Counted from the stretch's first letter, positions 41,450-53,138 are shown. The stretch is DNA of 64,000 nt from Nereocystis luetkeana (GCA_031213475.1 JARUPZ010000013.1:3596731-3660730), one strand, 5' to 3'. The notes: a model not told the origin generated them from the letters alone. Numbers and translations are program-made.

Positions 41450-41880
41450 ACATGCAAAATCGCACCCCTGGCGGACGCAGCAATTTGGGGTGCAGGTAGC
41501 ATAGCCAGGTTCTACCTACTGGTCTGTCTGGTACCTTGCTACCCTGTCTGCCGTCTCCGCCCCGCTTTCTTCAACTATGCCCCACCCCCGGAGAAGATGC
41601 GTGAGACAATACGAAGCAGGCAAAGCAGGCTTGTCATTCACCCACTACGCCAAAAACAAGACTCCTGCCATAAGGACAAGAAGGAGAGAGGATAACAAGC
41701 ACCCACAACAAAATCACGGAGGATCAAAGCGCAAAAATCAGAGGAAAACAAAGGAAGACCACGTTCGAACCAGCTAGCTGCAGCAGTTGGCGGCACGAAT
41801 ATAGCATGGACATCTTCCACTTACTGGTCGCCCTGGTGTCTTCCTACCCTGTCTGCCGTCTCCTCCCGTGCGTCACGTGG
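41450..41880 (-). mobile_element. LINE copy F: 3' UTR fragment
   Basis: Reverse complement of the LINE 3' UTR core: CTGGTACCTTGCTACCCTGT, GAGACAATACGAAGCAGGCA, ACGTTCGAACCAGCTAGCTG, with the same order as copies D and E. Truncated at both ends, no coding part. Confidence 0.75.
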
Positions 41881-42864
41881 AGCCCGAAACCGGCCGACCA
41901 CGACAGGCTATGGGGGGTGCACCCACTTGATGCTCCTTCGATGCCTCGGCTGGCGGAAGAGGAAGCGCGGAGACCATACTGTATCCTACGTCCGCGCGCT
42001 CGTCAATACAGACTCCGATAGCATTGAGGTGACGGTGCGCAGACGAAGGATATAGTTTGCCGGTTTCGTCACGCGCAGGGGAGAGGAACGCCTGGCGAGG
42101 AGGGTGAGTGATGTTTGGGGAGATGCTCGGGGGTAGTGGCTACTCGTCTGGGCAGGCGAGGCGGGATTCGCTGGGGCGCCACAAGGAGGGACCTATTAAT
42201 GTGAAGTCCGAAGGGTGGCGCGAGACAGCACAGAAGGCGGGCAGATAGTTTGGAGGGATCGAAAACGGGGCCGAGGCTATCATGCAGGAATGGGTACGGA
42301 AAAGAGCTCTCCCGCAGAGCGACACGTGGCGGCTGCACCTGCGAATGAGCTGTTGGCACTACTGTACCCAGCGGGGGGCGGGGGCGGGGGCGGGGGCGAG
42401 GGGAGAGCGGGGGGTTCCGCCCAAACTCTTCTCGGCTGGGCATGGCCTTCATCGTCACGTGCGTGCTTCCCACCCGGATGCCTTCGCATGCCTCCAGTGC
42501 TTGCTTTTCGCTTTTCCCTTCCTTTTTTTTCTCTTCCTTGTTGTTTCTCTTTTTCTCTCCTCCTTTCCTTTTTTTTGCTCTCTTCCTTTCTCTGTCATAT
42601 CTACTGTAGTAGCTGTTTTGCTTCGCTTTCGCCTCCTTTGCGTGCATTTTGCTTGTACGGGTGCGTCGCTCTTTTCCCCTTGATATATGACTTGTCCCCA
42701 TTTGCCTCGATTTGGTGTGTTTCAATTATAGAAAGAGTCATTTCACTTGACTTTTGATTTCGTTTCGGTTAGTTTTTCGCAACGTATGCCGCCCCATTGT
42801 TAGCTTGCAACTCGTGCACTGAAAATGCGTTTGTTTCTTCCTGTTTGAGGATTGAGGCGTGTGA

Positions 42865-42945
42865 AGGTGTTGCCTACTGAGCTATAGGGGTAAAAGATCG
42901 ATCGATTACCCAGCCCAAGGTAATCCTTACAACACTCTCCCCCCC
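42865..42945 (-). mobile_element. SINE3-like repeat, partial
   Basis: GCCTACTGAGCTATAGGGG and GATCGATTACCCAGCCCAAG match the next copy; it has no B box. Confidence 0.55.
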
Positions 42946-43084
42946 TCTGAACGGCGGGGTCTTTGGGGCGTCGGAACCGTGTACGTCCGTACGCTGACCT
43001 ATCAGCTTTGTTTCATTACCTGGGGGAACCAGGGATATGTGTGTTTTAGGTTTGCACTCGCACGCGTTTCTGTGAGAGAAGCGT

Positions 43085-43200
43085 TCGAAGTGAGGTTCGA
43101 ACCCGTGACCTGGACGACGTCAAATGTGAAGGTCTTACCTACTGAGCTATAGGGGTATAAGGTCGATCGATTACCCAGCCCAAGGTAATCCTTATGACAG
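43085..43200 (-). mobile_element. SINE3-like tRNA-derived repeat with A and B boxes
   Basis: Minus strand: CCCCTATAGCTCAGTAGGTA (near-canonical A box/D arm), then CACGGGTTCGAACCTC (T arm, B box GGTTCGAACC) about 45 nt on. A true tRNA is possible, but the acceptor ends do not pair (CCCCTAT against CACTTCG-type), so a SINE or pseudogene is preferred. Confidence 0.6.
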
Positions 43201-43392
43201 GCGTACGACGTTCTTGTATTAATGGTTTCAGCTATGATGTGCACCTGCCTGTTTTTTGTATGGTTCGATTAGACTATAAATACGTACATTTTTCTCTCTT
43301 GGAGGTGTCCTTCAGCTCAAGATTTGGAGCCTGTTCTGTGACCACGGACTCAATATTTTAGAGATGAGTTGACGTCAACAACAACACAATAC

Positions 43393-46329
43393 GCATATTA
43401 ACAATAACCTCAAAAGCGCGATTTCGCCTACCTGTTATCTATAGAGTACTCTATACGCGCATATTTTATACCTGGTACTTGCCTGGTATTAATAATTGCC
43501 TGGTGCTAAAATAGCTAGTTTTTCTCCCGTACCTGGTGTACCACACAAAGAAAAAAATACCGCTATAATACCCTGTACGAAATAAACAACTCCGGCGATC
43601 CTGTCGTGTGTTGTGTTGCTTTTCACATCAAACGTCAAAACCGTTCGTTCTGCCCAACCACACCACCGCACCCAGAATCCATCAACACCCAGCACCACCG
43701 GAGATCGAAAACCCGAAGTAAGCATCGTGCCGTGCGTATGATCAGAAAAGGGCATATACCTGGTATTCCCGGTATACGTAAACTCGTTCGTGCTGTAAAC
43801 GGCTCTATGCGAAGAGGCCAATATACCCCGGACATGTATTGATAACGCTCTGTTGTAAATATTTTGTATACATATGCGCAGACATTATCTTGTCGACACA
43901 TCTTATAATACGCGATCAATATATTACCAGGGATAACATTTTTTTTTTTAATACGTGCTGGAACGTAAAATGCGCGCGCTATACGCGTATATAAATTGTT
44001 CTTTCTCCAGCCTTTCTTTGCCTTCTTCCAGCCCGCAAGCACAAATTAAATGTTGTACCACTCTGTACCTACCAGGTATCTATTGATGTTTTTATTGACC
44101 GCAAACATTCCGTATGTATATTTACGAAGAAGACCAGCATGCATTTATTTTGTAGTTTGGCTGTATGGGGTTGCCTCCCCAATGCCCGAGAATATTTCGT
44201 GCTTGCTGCAGCACCTACCTGCGCACCGATGTCTGCCTTGTTCCTACGAAGACATTCTACTTGTGACTGACTGCGGTAGTACTGACTTTCAAGCACTACA
44301 GAAAGGGTATAATACTAATACTGTAAACACGTATGAAAACACACCCTACCTTGGACGAAATTCGAAGTTTGATTTTTAGACAATGGAGAGGATGCAGAAA
44401 CGCCGGGCGACGCGTCATGTATATCTGCTATATGATGCCTAAAGTCCCGGCGGGATCTTCCCAAAGCCACCATTTATTTTCGTAGTGGGGCAAATCGCAG
44501 CTCATCCCAATCGTACTACAGTAAGTAGTAGCAGCTCATCCCAGAGGGTGTAATATATTGCGTGCTACTTGGAGGGTACCAGCACATAATGCACGGTATG
44601 GTGGAACACAATAATATAATAGTACCGGCAGGTGTTGCGTTGCTTTTGTTGTTGTTGTTGTTGTTTCTCACACCAGCTTCTCGCCAAAAAAACGGTGCCC
44701 TCTGAGGTCACAGCAGCACAGGCAACCTCCACTTACTCTGGAGGAGGATCGGAAGGGTAGGAGTACCCCAGAAACAAAATAAAAAACATAACGACAGCCC
44801 GCACAGCAGTAGTAGTATAAGCAGTGCTCGTATAGGTCTCACGTACATCATAACTCAAGAAGCTCGTCGGACCCGTGAGAGCGCTTTTCCCCCCTGCAAA
44901 ATCAACCCGCTCTAGCAGTAGCTCCATGCATGATGCGTGTATGTATATAAATAAATGTGGTTTAGTCCCCGCAGCGTGGGGTTTGTTTTCGTTTGTCAGG
45001 GAGGTTCGGGTCGGGGCTGCAAAAACCGGCGGGTACCTTTGGGTGTGGGTCGTGTACGTCGCCTGCCGGGTACACTCTGAACTGCGCACGTCAGCCGTTC
45101 TATAGTGCCTCTCGCTTGCTTCTCTGTATTATAGTGCTGCTGTTGTTGTGTGTGAGCTAATGTTTTCTGTACAAATTGTGTACTTACTTCCTCTCGACAA
45201 CAGGTATCTAGGACGAGGATAGGACACCCACAACAGGCAGTGTCGTCGTGTGCTGATTCTTCATCGTCGAGAGATACATCGACGCCCAACAGATCCAGTG
45301 TCCGCCACCCTGATATTTGATGCTACAACAACAACAGACAGTAGTAGTAGGATCGTTGTCGTCGAGACAAAAGAAATATACAGGCGCTGTGGCCACACAC
45401 CATTTGGCATACCTGGTAAACGTGGGAGACAGAGATAGCAGCACACACATACATAAATGATGTCGACTTCACGAATAGAATATTTACATACAATACCTGG
45501 TAGTAATAGTATACCTTTGTTATGCTCCTGTACGTACGTACCTGGTATATATATGTATGTAGAGGGAATACGGGGTGCAGCAGACGACTATAATAATACT
45601 GCTCTATTCCATACCTACCTGACGATACCTGGAATATTTCTATTTCACATTTCCATCTCACCTGCCCCCGCGGAGACACCCGGTCGGGTATGTATGCACC
45701 CCTCCCCCACAGCCGGGAGTATATCCAGGAAGCTCGTACTTTTAATACTACTGCTGTGTGGTACGGTACGTCCAATATTATCGGCACTAACTACTGCTAG
45801 GGTATCTCACTTTTTTGTGGTTGAAGATCCTGCTCTCCTTGGGCTTGAGCGCCAATTCACTCTTTTCTCTCTCCTCCCTTCACGTCGCAGCTGGAAACGC
45901 CGACGAGGGGCGCCTCTCTCTCTGCTGTGTGTTCTGAGGCGCAGCAGCTATTAATAGCTGTGCTCTTTGTACTCTTCGTGCTCTGTGACCTGTGACCTGT
46001 GACACGCTGGAAGAACTTGGCGGTTTTAAACTTTCAACCATTTGTGGTGTAGGGTTTGATAGGTATCGTAGGGCGTTGGGCCTTCGCTCTTCGCTGTGTG
46101 TCGTGCTGTTGCTGGTGGCTGGGGTTCTGTCATGCGATCAAGCTTGCCATGCTATCATCCATCAGCGCTATCATGCTGTGATGCTGACATGATATGCATA
46201 TCACTGACGCTTTAACGCCGGAGTCTGTGCAGTGACACTTTACTCGAACAAAAAATACATATTTTTATTAATACTATACGAGTATCATATACCAGTACCT
46301 GGTATATATACGAAGTATATAAAACACTA
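43393..46329. other. 2.9 kb without a supported gene
   Basis: Short frames only. The phrase TACCTGGTA or its complement recurs often here (near 43470, 43530, 43756, 44080, 45490, 45540, 46290). A (GTT)n tract is at 44646-44666. Confidence 0.55.
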
Positions 46330-47098
46330 TTCGCGAGGCAGCACAGAAAGCCGGCAGATTGATGGTTCCGACGGGTCGAGGAAGGGGCGGACGCCTTCAT
46401 GCGGAAATGGCATACATATGAGAAGGAGGCATCGGCAGAACGGCATAGAATAGCTGCAACCACGACCACAGCCGTTGACGCCAACGCGAGTGTGCAGAAT
46501 GGCAGGGAAGAGGGGGGGGGCGAAAGGGGGACGAGGGGGAATGGCGGGGGGGGGGAGGGGAGGCGGTCTGCCCAACAGACTGAAGCCTGGTTATGGCCAT
46601 CATCGTCATGATGCACTCCTTTCTTTGGGACCCAAGTAACTAGCATGGTGCCATCTGGGCAACTTTGCGTGTCTGTATGCTCCAGTGCCTGCCTTTGGTA
46701 TTTTCTTTCCCCCCCGCCCGTGATTATCGCTTTTTTGTCCCTTCTTTTTTTCCATTTTTCTTTCATTCCCGTTTGTACCTCTTTGTGTCTTTGTTAGTAC
46801 GGTCCGTTTTGCCTTTTTTTTGCGTTTTGCTATCTGCGTCTGTTATAGTTTTGTTTTTGTTTTTTTTTTGCTTAGCTTCATCTTCTTTTTTTAGGTTTTT
46901 GTCTGCTATTAATAGTCTCCTTTTTGCTTCCCTGGTGTCCGCAGTGGTGGAGTGCGTATGTATGCTTGTTTTTTGTTTTTTGCCTCTGTTTTTTACTTGA
47001 TGAGGTATTTCTTCCACTCCAGAGTTATTGGAGCCTGTCCTGCGACCACGGACTGCATTGAATTGTGAGTTAATGTGAGAACAACAACAACAACAACA
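46330..47098 (+). pseudogene. Second-family LINE, 3' end and (ACA)n tail
   Basis: A frame reads FMRKWHTYEKEASAERHRI, matching FMVRWHEAEAEMSRQRR of the intact LINE, and is preceded in another frame by AAQKAGR. A Gly/Arg-rich end, GGCCATCATCGTCATG, a T-rich UTR and GAGCCTGTCCTGCGACCACG then (ACA)n follow. It is frameshifted and 5'-truncated. Confidence 0.78.
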
Positions 47099-47131
47099 AA
47101 CGTAGTCACACTGCTGTGCATGTGTGTGTTC

Positions 47132-47237
47132 TTAACCCTTTTAGATCTCCAGTTTCGTTTTGTGGACAATTTGGGACTAACTGCTTGGAATTTGACTGGT
47201 GTGCCCCCAAAACGGTACTGGAGTTCTAAAAGGGTTA
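47132..47237. mobile_element. MITE family B copy inside a LINE tail
   Basis: TTAACCCTTTTAGATCTCCA and TGGAGTTCTAAAAGGGTTAA are near-perfect inverted ends. On the left is the (TG)n-TTC of the LINE tail, on the right ACATCAAACCGTTC, its continuation. Confidence 0.9.
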
Positions 47238-49560
47238 AACATCAAACCGTTCTTTCTACCCGTCGACATCCAGCACAACCAGCGTCCGCGCCGATTCTTC
47301 AACCCTAGAAGAGATACAAGTAAGTTATGTGATCACAAAGCTACGGCACGGATATATACTGCGTTGCCACGTTCCGGTATGCAGTAAGCACAGCAGTGGG
47401 CAATGCAATGCCATGTCATCATAGGCACCACATACACATTCTATGAAATATAGACACGACGAAAGGAAACAATCCAAGACAAATCAAAAGCAAAGACAAA
47501 TCGAAAGAGAAAACAAAAAAATAAAAAGAAAGAAAGAAGAAAAAATAGAAGAAACACACAGTCGTGAGCCCCCCCCTCGCAGGCGATGTGACAATCATTT
47601 GAAGTAAAGAACGAGCTGGGAAAAAAAGGAAAAAGGACAAACACACCACTACTTACTTGTAAACAGAGTAAGACAAAGAACCGAGGGAAAAATAACAATG
47701 GGAAAATAACAGGCAGACCAAAGCCCAAAGCACCCTCCAGGTAGCGGCAGCAGTTTGTGGTACGAGTAGTATAGCAAAGTTCTCCCTGCTAGTCCGCCTG
47801 GTACCTTGCTACCCTGACTGCCGGCTCCGCCCTGCGTTCGTCAACTATACCCAAGCCCATGGTGTCAGACAATACAAAACAAGCAGATCAGGCTCGTCAT
47901 CCACCCACGCCACACGACTCCTTCCATACCGCTTATCCATCGAAAAAAAGAAGAGAAAGTAAGATAGCATAAAAATCGCGGAGAATCAGCGCGCAAGAAA
48001 GAAAAAAAACAAAACAAAAAGAAGAGAAGGCAAGGGAATACCACATTCGAACCAGCTGCACCAGTTAGTTGGTGGTACTAGTAGTATAGATATGTTCTAC
48101 TTCCTAGTCGGCCTGGTGCCTTGCTACCCTGTCTGCCATTCATTACTTTCGTCCACTTCAGTTTCCCTTCTACTCCGGCTGTTCACCCCCCTCTCCGCAT
48201 TCCCTTGGTCGGGCTTTCTGCCACTTCTCCTGTTGCCCCCCCCTCCCCCATTCCCTTCGACACCATCCACGGCGGATGCGCGGCGCTGCCTACTCATCTC
48301 GGCCTCAGCCTCGTGCCACCTCACCATGAACCGTTCAGCTTCTCCAAGGATCCCCCGGTACCACTTCCACGCCTTTTTTGCTGCAGTGGACCACAATGCG
48401 TCCAAACACCAAGGAAGGGGGCAATTTCCGTTGACCCTTCGGTGGCTCGGAACTCCCTAAGATCTTCGACTATGCATCTATGCCAAGTCTTAAAATGTTC
48501 GCCAGGTCTCGGATTCTCCCCACCAGCCATCGTCCCGAACATTTCCATACTGGGGAATCGCTCCTTGCTTTGCCGTGCCACGCCCCCCGCAAAGAAGAGC
48601 CGCCGTTTACGAATGGTCGTTTTGATGCTCTCGCAACGTGTTCTCTTGAAGGCCTTTTCGCGTACGGGAGGGTGGCATGGTCAATACGAAGTCGGCCCTG
48701 GAAGCCAATGACTCGCAACAGGACTTGGTGGTGAGCGGTTCGAAGCTTGGCAAAGTGTTCCGCTCTGAGGGTCCACGTCACACACCCGTACAGCAGGGTC
48801 TCAATCACCTCGGCCTTCAGCATTCGGACTTTTAGGCTAAGGGGGGCGGTCGTCCTGTCATACAACTCCGGGGCGAACCGTGTAAGGCATGCTCGCATGA
48901 GATGGACCCGTCGGTCGATTTCGAGCGAGAGGTCAGCGTTTTCGTGGAAAATGCCTTATACCGTCTGCTTATACCTCTGGCCTGCCGCTTCGATGACGAG
49001 CGGTGGTGCGAAGGTTGTCTGGTCTGGTGTTAGTAGAAACATGGTCTCTGTCTTTTTTTCCGACACCGTGAGGCCTGCTGCTTCGAAGACAGTCACGATG
49101 ACTGTCACCATTTTCGCGAGTCCTTCAGCCGACTGCGAGACAATTCCTGCGTCATCGGCGTACAACATGTGCCCCATAAAGCGCTTCGCACGCACGCCAA
49201 AGACTCCTGCTTCTCTGTTTGAATTACTCCAGCATCAATGAGTTGGACCAAATCCCTTATGATCGCTTCGTCTTGGCTGAAGCGTACTATCACGGGCGAC
49301 CATAGTAAATAGGAGCAAATATTGTTAGTAAAAAAAGGTAAATATATAGTTTTTGTGTATACAATAGGTCCTATTAACTTTGGTCCCCCGTAATAGTACG
49401 ACGTGTAACGCAGCAGCGAAGAATACGTCGAACAGACAGTAACGGTGATAGTACACAGACTTGCCGCAGCCCCCGCGTTACATCAAACAATTCCGAGTGC
49501 TCGCCGTCATCAGTACGCACGCGAGCCCGCATGCCATTATGGAAATTACATGCGTGCATT
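47238..49560 (-). pseudogene. LINE copy D: 5'-truncated, frameshifted, with MITE A inside
   Basis: Minus strand, same family as the intact LINE. Coding relics run from the codons for [14 protein letters not shown] (about 49550) through YADDAGIVSQS (about 49180), LTVSEKKTETM, YGCVTWTLRAEH (about 48770) and KWYRGILGEAE to about 48120, with several frameshifts and small deletions. The 3' UTR continues to 47238, and the tail is cut by MITE B. A MITE A (49289-49395) splits the RT region. Confidence 0.88.
49289..49395. mobile_element. MITE family A copy inside LINE copy D
   Basis: Left end TATCACGGGCGACCATAGTA, right end TTTGGTCCCCCGTAATA. The intact LINE gives the empty site (reverse complement GCGTACTAGTACGACG), so the duplicated target is exactly TA. 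Confidence 0.95.
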
Positions 49561-49599
49561 TCAATATCAACTAACTAACTGCAGTCTCTAACAATGAAA

Positions 49600-50565
49600 A
49601 CGAGACAAATCGATATCATCGTGAGTGTTCCACATGTCCGTGCCGATTATTCTACCCTACGAGTACCTACGAAGAGTTCTGTGGTGTACCAGGTAGCAAT
49701 ACTACGCCACAGAGATATTACTGCTCTTGTTTCCATTGATTGATATTATGCAGTAAAAGGAGAGTAGACAATGCAATCCCATCTCATCAGAATGAATACG
49801 ACAGGCACGACATACACAATAATATACGAAGAAGATAATACAAAAGAAACTAAAACAAAAGAAACGTAAGAAACGAAAAAAGAAAATGGGCAGGAAAAAA
49901 AATAAAAAAAATAGAAACAACTGTCGTGCCCCCTCGCAGGGGATATGACGGGCACTGGTGTAAGAACGGCTGCATAATCAATACCGCTACGACGTATACA
50001 CACAAACACGGCAGAAGAAAGGCCAAGAACCGAGGGAAATAACAGGCAATCCGAAGCACAACAAACATACCCTCCATATAGCCGCAGAAGTTTTTGTGGT
50101 ACGAGCACCACATCGCCAGGTTCTCCCTACTAATCGGTCTGGTACCTTGCTACCCTGTCTGTCTGCCGTCTCGTTTTTGCTTTTTTTCGGATGCGTAAAC
50201 AAGTACGAAACAAGCGGAGCAGGCTCGTCATCCACCGACTCAAGAGACTCCTCCTGTCATAAGGACAATAATAAGGGAAGAAGATGAAAAAGCAACAATA
50301 ATAATAGACATGTTCCACTTACTATTTAATAGTCGGCCTGATACCTTGCTGCCCAGTCTGACGCCGTCGGTTTCCTTTCTACTCTTCCTCCTCTTCTTGT
50401 TGCCCCCCCTCCACCCATTCCCCTAGGCAACACCTACTACGCCGGAAGCGCGGCGCTGCCCACTCAGCCGCGTGCCTCATCCTCATGCCACCTCACCACG
50501 AACCGTTCGGCTGCTTGAGGGATCCCCCGGTACCTCTCTTCCCCGCTTTTGTCCCATCGCGTACA
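49600..50565 (-). mobile_element. LINE copy E: 3' UTR and last codons, old
   Basis: Minus strand. A relic of the C-terminal coding end (GTGGCATGAGGATG, CGCCGCGCTTCCGG area, 50400-50565) is followed by the diverged 3' UTR (TGGTACCTTGCTACCCTGTC, AACAGGCAATCCGAAGC, GACATACACAATA) to about 49600. It is more diverged than copies A-C. Confidence 0.7.
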
Positions 50566-50680
50566 CCAGGTAGAGGGCCAGCCGGAAGACATTACAAATG
50601 CCCAGCCAAGTTATTCCTCCGTGGCTGTGTGGTTATGTACATACCAGACATACATTAAATAGCCTGGTATTTCATTTGTA

Positions 50681-50777
50681 TTAACCCTTCTAGGACCGCA
50701 GTCCCGTTTTGGGGACAAACTACTTGAAATTTGACTGGTTTGTCCCCAAAACGGGACTACGGTTCTAAAGGGGTTAA
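50681..50777. mobile_element. MITE family B copy, best preserved
   Basis: TTAACCCTTCTAGGACCGCA and GGTTCTAAAGGGGTTAA at the ends; GTCCCGTTTTGGGGACAAAC and GTTTGTCCCCAAAACGGGAC inside. Nearly the whole 97 bp is self-complementary. Confidence 0.92.
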
Positions 50778-51164
50778 CAGTGTACTCTGTATGATACTGC
50801 TGTAGTGAAGTGCTACTATTAAATATAAATAATGTTAACATCATGTTGATAGCATCCGTATCATACGCACGTGCAAACCGTATGCATTCGTATGATACAT
50901 CAACAACAATATTGAGCTTATTTTGACTACCTGGAAGTAAATAGCTGCCCGCGACGACTCGACCTATCAATGCGCAGGAGGAGCGGCCTGCGCAAAGCTT
51001 TGTGTACTTACTTGTGAAGGGTGCGGGTCTGATTAGTCAAAAAGATGTGTCTTTCGGCTCCCCGGCGTTTTAAAAAAAAAAAAAACGCCACCAAAACAAG
51101 CGGCGAAGCCTCGTGACCCCCCCCTCGACCTCGAGCCCACCGAAGGATTACGGTTCGAGTGAAA

Positions 51165-51203
51165 GTTAGGGTTAGGATTAGGGTTAGGATTAGGGTTAGG
51201 GTG
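51165..51203 (+). repeat. Interstitial telomere-type repeat (TTAGGG/TTAGGATTAGGG)
   Basis: Six or so TTAGGG or TTAGGA units in a row. This is far from any chromosome end in this window, so it is an internal relic of fusion, break repair or retrotransposition. Confidence 0.85.
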
Positions 51204-51235
51204 AGGCCTGGGGTTGGGTTGGTCTGGGTCGGCGT

Positions 51236-51332
51236 GCAAAGTTGAAAATTGGCGACACACGCCGTGCACGAAACATTGTACAAGAAGGTTGGAAACTGAC
51301 AACACACACCACGCACAAAAATTGAGCAGGCG
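51236..51332 (-). repeat. Degenerate tandem pair, about 48 bp x 2
   Basis: GTTGAAAATTGGCGACACAC and GTTGGAAACTGACAACACAC begin two adjacent similar units. Confidence 0.6.
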
Positions 51333-51845
51333 GCTCCTGCACATATATATATATATATGTATAGCTTGAGCCGTCGGCGACACTTTCATACAAGCGGAGC
51401 AATGCGCTGCGCATGTATGTGTTGACTCAGCATACAGCAGATGGACGGGATTGTGCTGGTACACACTACAGCAGATTGACAAACACGCCGCCGCCGAGGT
51501 ATTGACACCATGGACCATGGACACATTGGTACCCAGACAATAATGATAACGTGTACTGAACAGGATCCCCCCCCTCAGGCAGTCCAACTACTGCTCCGCG
51601 TATATAGTTAGTTACACCTTGTTTGATGTTGTTGCGTTACGTTGTATCGGCTACTCTTTTAGCCCATTCTCTTATTCTCTAAGTAGCCGATGCTCCCTGT
51701 TCACATCGCCGCGATGTACTGTAGTCAGCGTTGCAAGACACGTTCTGATAACTAACTCTGGATGGAGTGAAATAATGAAATAGAGGGCCCATATATATCG
51801 AGAGTCTAGTTGAGCGCTTATTACTCGTAGGGATTTATCTTGCGT
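51333..51845. other. No supported gene
   Basis: An (AT)n tract at about 51343-51360; otherwise nothing recognisable. Confidence 0.55.
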
Positions 51846-51859
51846 AAAAATTGACTATT

Positions 51860-52030
51860 AATAGCGGGAAGCGCGTGGTGAGCGCGAGTTTAGCAACATT
51901 CGATGAAAATCGACGAGTGGCGGGAATGCTGAACCCTATCTGTGATGAACGTCAAGGCACGTGCCGAGGGCAAGAAGGGACGACATCTGTGACCACGGAT
52001 TTTGTCCAGAAGACCGCTGGGGACCAAGTA
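51860..52030 (+). mobile_element. SINE2 copy, 5'-truncated
   Basis: GCGGGAAGCGCG, GAAAATCGACGAGTGGCGGG and CTGTGACCACGG match SINE2 without the tRNA-like head and without an A tail. Confidence 0.8.
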
Positions 52031-52842
52031 AGTGTGATCGAAAACACATGTTAATGTAATCCTGACAAAACGTTTTTAATGACCGAATGAAATAATAGCA
52101 AAGAACTTGCTATCGAAATTTCCATACAGTTGCCAAAACCTTCCATTATTCTGAAACGCTGCATATGTATGGCAATATGTAGCACATATCCGCATCATAA
52201 CGCCCTCATATTTTACTCAAACCCCTCACAGCAGCAGCAGCCGGTAGCCGACGGCACGCCGACGCTCTCCACAGAGTAAATGCTGCCGCAGAAAGGACTG
52301 AGTAAATGCTGCCGCAGAAAGGACTCCAGGCACAGCCCACGTACATCAGAGGTCGGCAGTCAATCCAGCCCCGCCAAAACCCCCTGGGAAAAGCTGGGAC
52401 GGCTGCTGTTTGTGATTCTGTTTTAACCTCCGCACAAAACGACACCCATGTTGCATCCACACGGGGCTCACGGCCAGTGTCGCCAACCCTGTCATCACTG
52501 TGATCAATGCCACCAGGTATCCTTCGTATCTATCTCCCTCTACTAGGTAAGTTAGAGCGAGTCTAGCGTAGGACGTCGTGGGGTGGTCTGGTTTGGTACA
52601 ACCGTGCGTTGGAGTTATTGGGCTAAATTAGCACTAGAATAGCAAGAAGTTTCTCTTTCCATAAATTTATAAATTTACCAACGAACAGGAAGTAAGTGCA
52701 ATCTCCACAGAACAGCTCGACAAGTTTTTTTTTGCATTTTGGGAAGTAAAAAAATCCAAAATTTGGAAGTTTAGCAAGTTTGTTCTAAAGATGATGCGTC
52801 GTTAAAAACGGTTCTTTTATCGAATCGATTTCAAATCAATGT
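52031..52842. other. No supported gene; perfect 26 bp x 2 at 52274
   Basis: 52274-52299 and 52300-52325 are an exact tandem duplication (GAGTAAATGCTGCCGCAGAA...). Nothing else is recognised. Confidence 0.7.
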
Positions 52843-53124
52843 TGTTATGGTACTGCTTTTAATGAGGCTGAAAGTCCGGTAATTACCTCGGTTCAGGAAT
52901 GTGGATCGTGTCTTTAGTACTTGGGACGCGTATTTTAGATGGAAAACCAGGGGCTCTTCCCAGCGATCCACGAGCTTGGCTCTCAGTCTCCGCGTGCACG
53001 AAAGTAGCAAAGACGCTCGTCTTCCATCGCGAAGCACAAAACACACGTGAATACTAACAAATACCGACTTATTAATAGGCAAACCCGTTCAGGGATACGA
53101 AGTGCCCCGACGTTGATCTTAACA
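52843..53124 (+). repeat. 5' LTR of the gypsy-type element
   Basis: 282 bp from TGTTATGG to CTTAACA. It shares GTACTTGG..GCGTATTTTAG, GAAAACCAGGGG and CCGACTT with both TRIM LTRs at a diverged level. Confidence 0.88.
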
Positions 53125-53126
53125 GG

Positions 53127-53138
53127 TGGCGTCTTCGG
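53127..53138 (+). other. Primer-binding site of the gypsy-type element
   Basis: TGGCGTCTTCGG lies 2 bp after the LTR, as expected for a site paired to a tRNA 3' end (which ends CCA). The TRIM has TGGCGTCGATAG at the same offset. I do not name the tRNA. Confidence 0.7.

Larger units (their letters stand above)
42220..43392 (+). pseudogene. Second-family LINE, 3' end and tail, with SINE3-like insertions
   Basis: GACAGCACAGAAGGCGGGCAG through a G-rich block, GGCTGGGCATGGCCTTCATC and a T-rich UTR align with 46330-47098. The relic protein corresponds to the C-terminal AAKKVGKWYRGI..RWHEAEAE region of LINE B. The end is GAGCCTGTTCTGTGACCACG then an ACAACA tail. Two SINE3-like repeats (42865-42945, 43085-43200) lie inside. 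Confidence 0.7.

Noticed and set aside
42069..42757. Open frames of 180-218 codons on both strands
   Set aside because: They cover a second-family LINE 3' end with G-rich and T-rich tracts; there is no conservation of frame with 46330-47000.
43085..43155. A functional tRNA gene on the minus strand
   Set aside because: A and B boxes are good, but the acceptor stem does not pair and part of the unit is repeated nearby with a longer common flank, as expected for a SINE.
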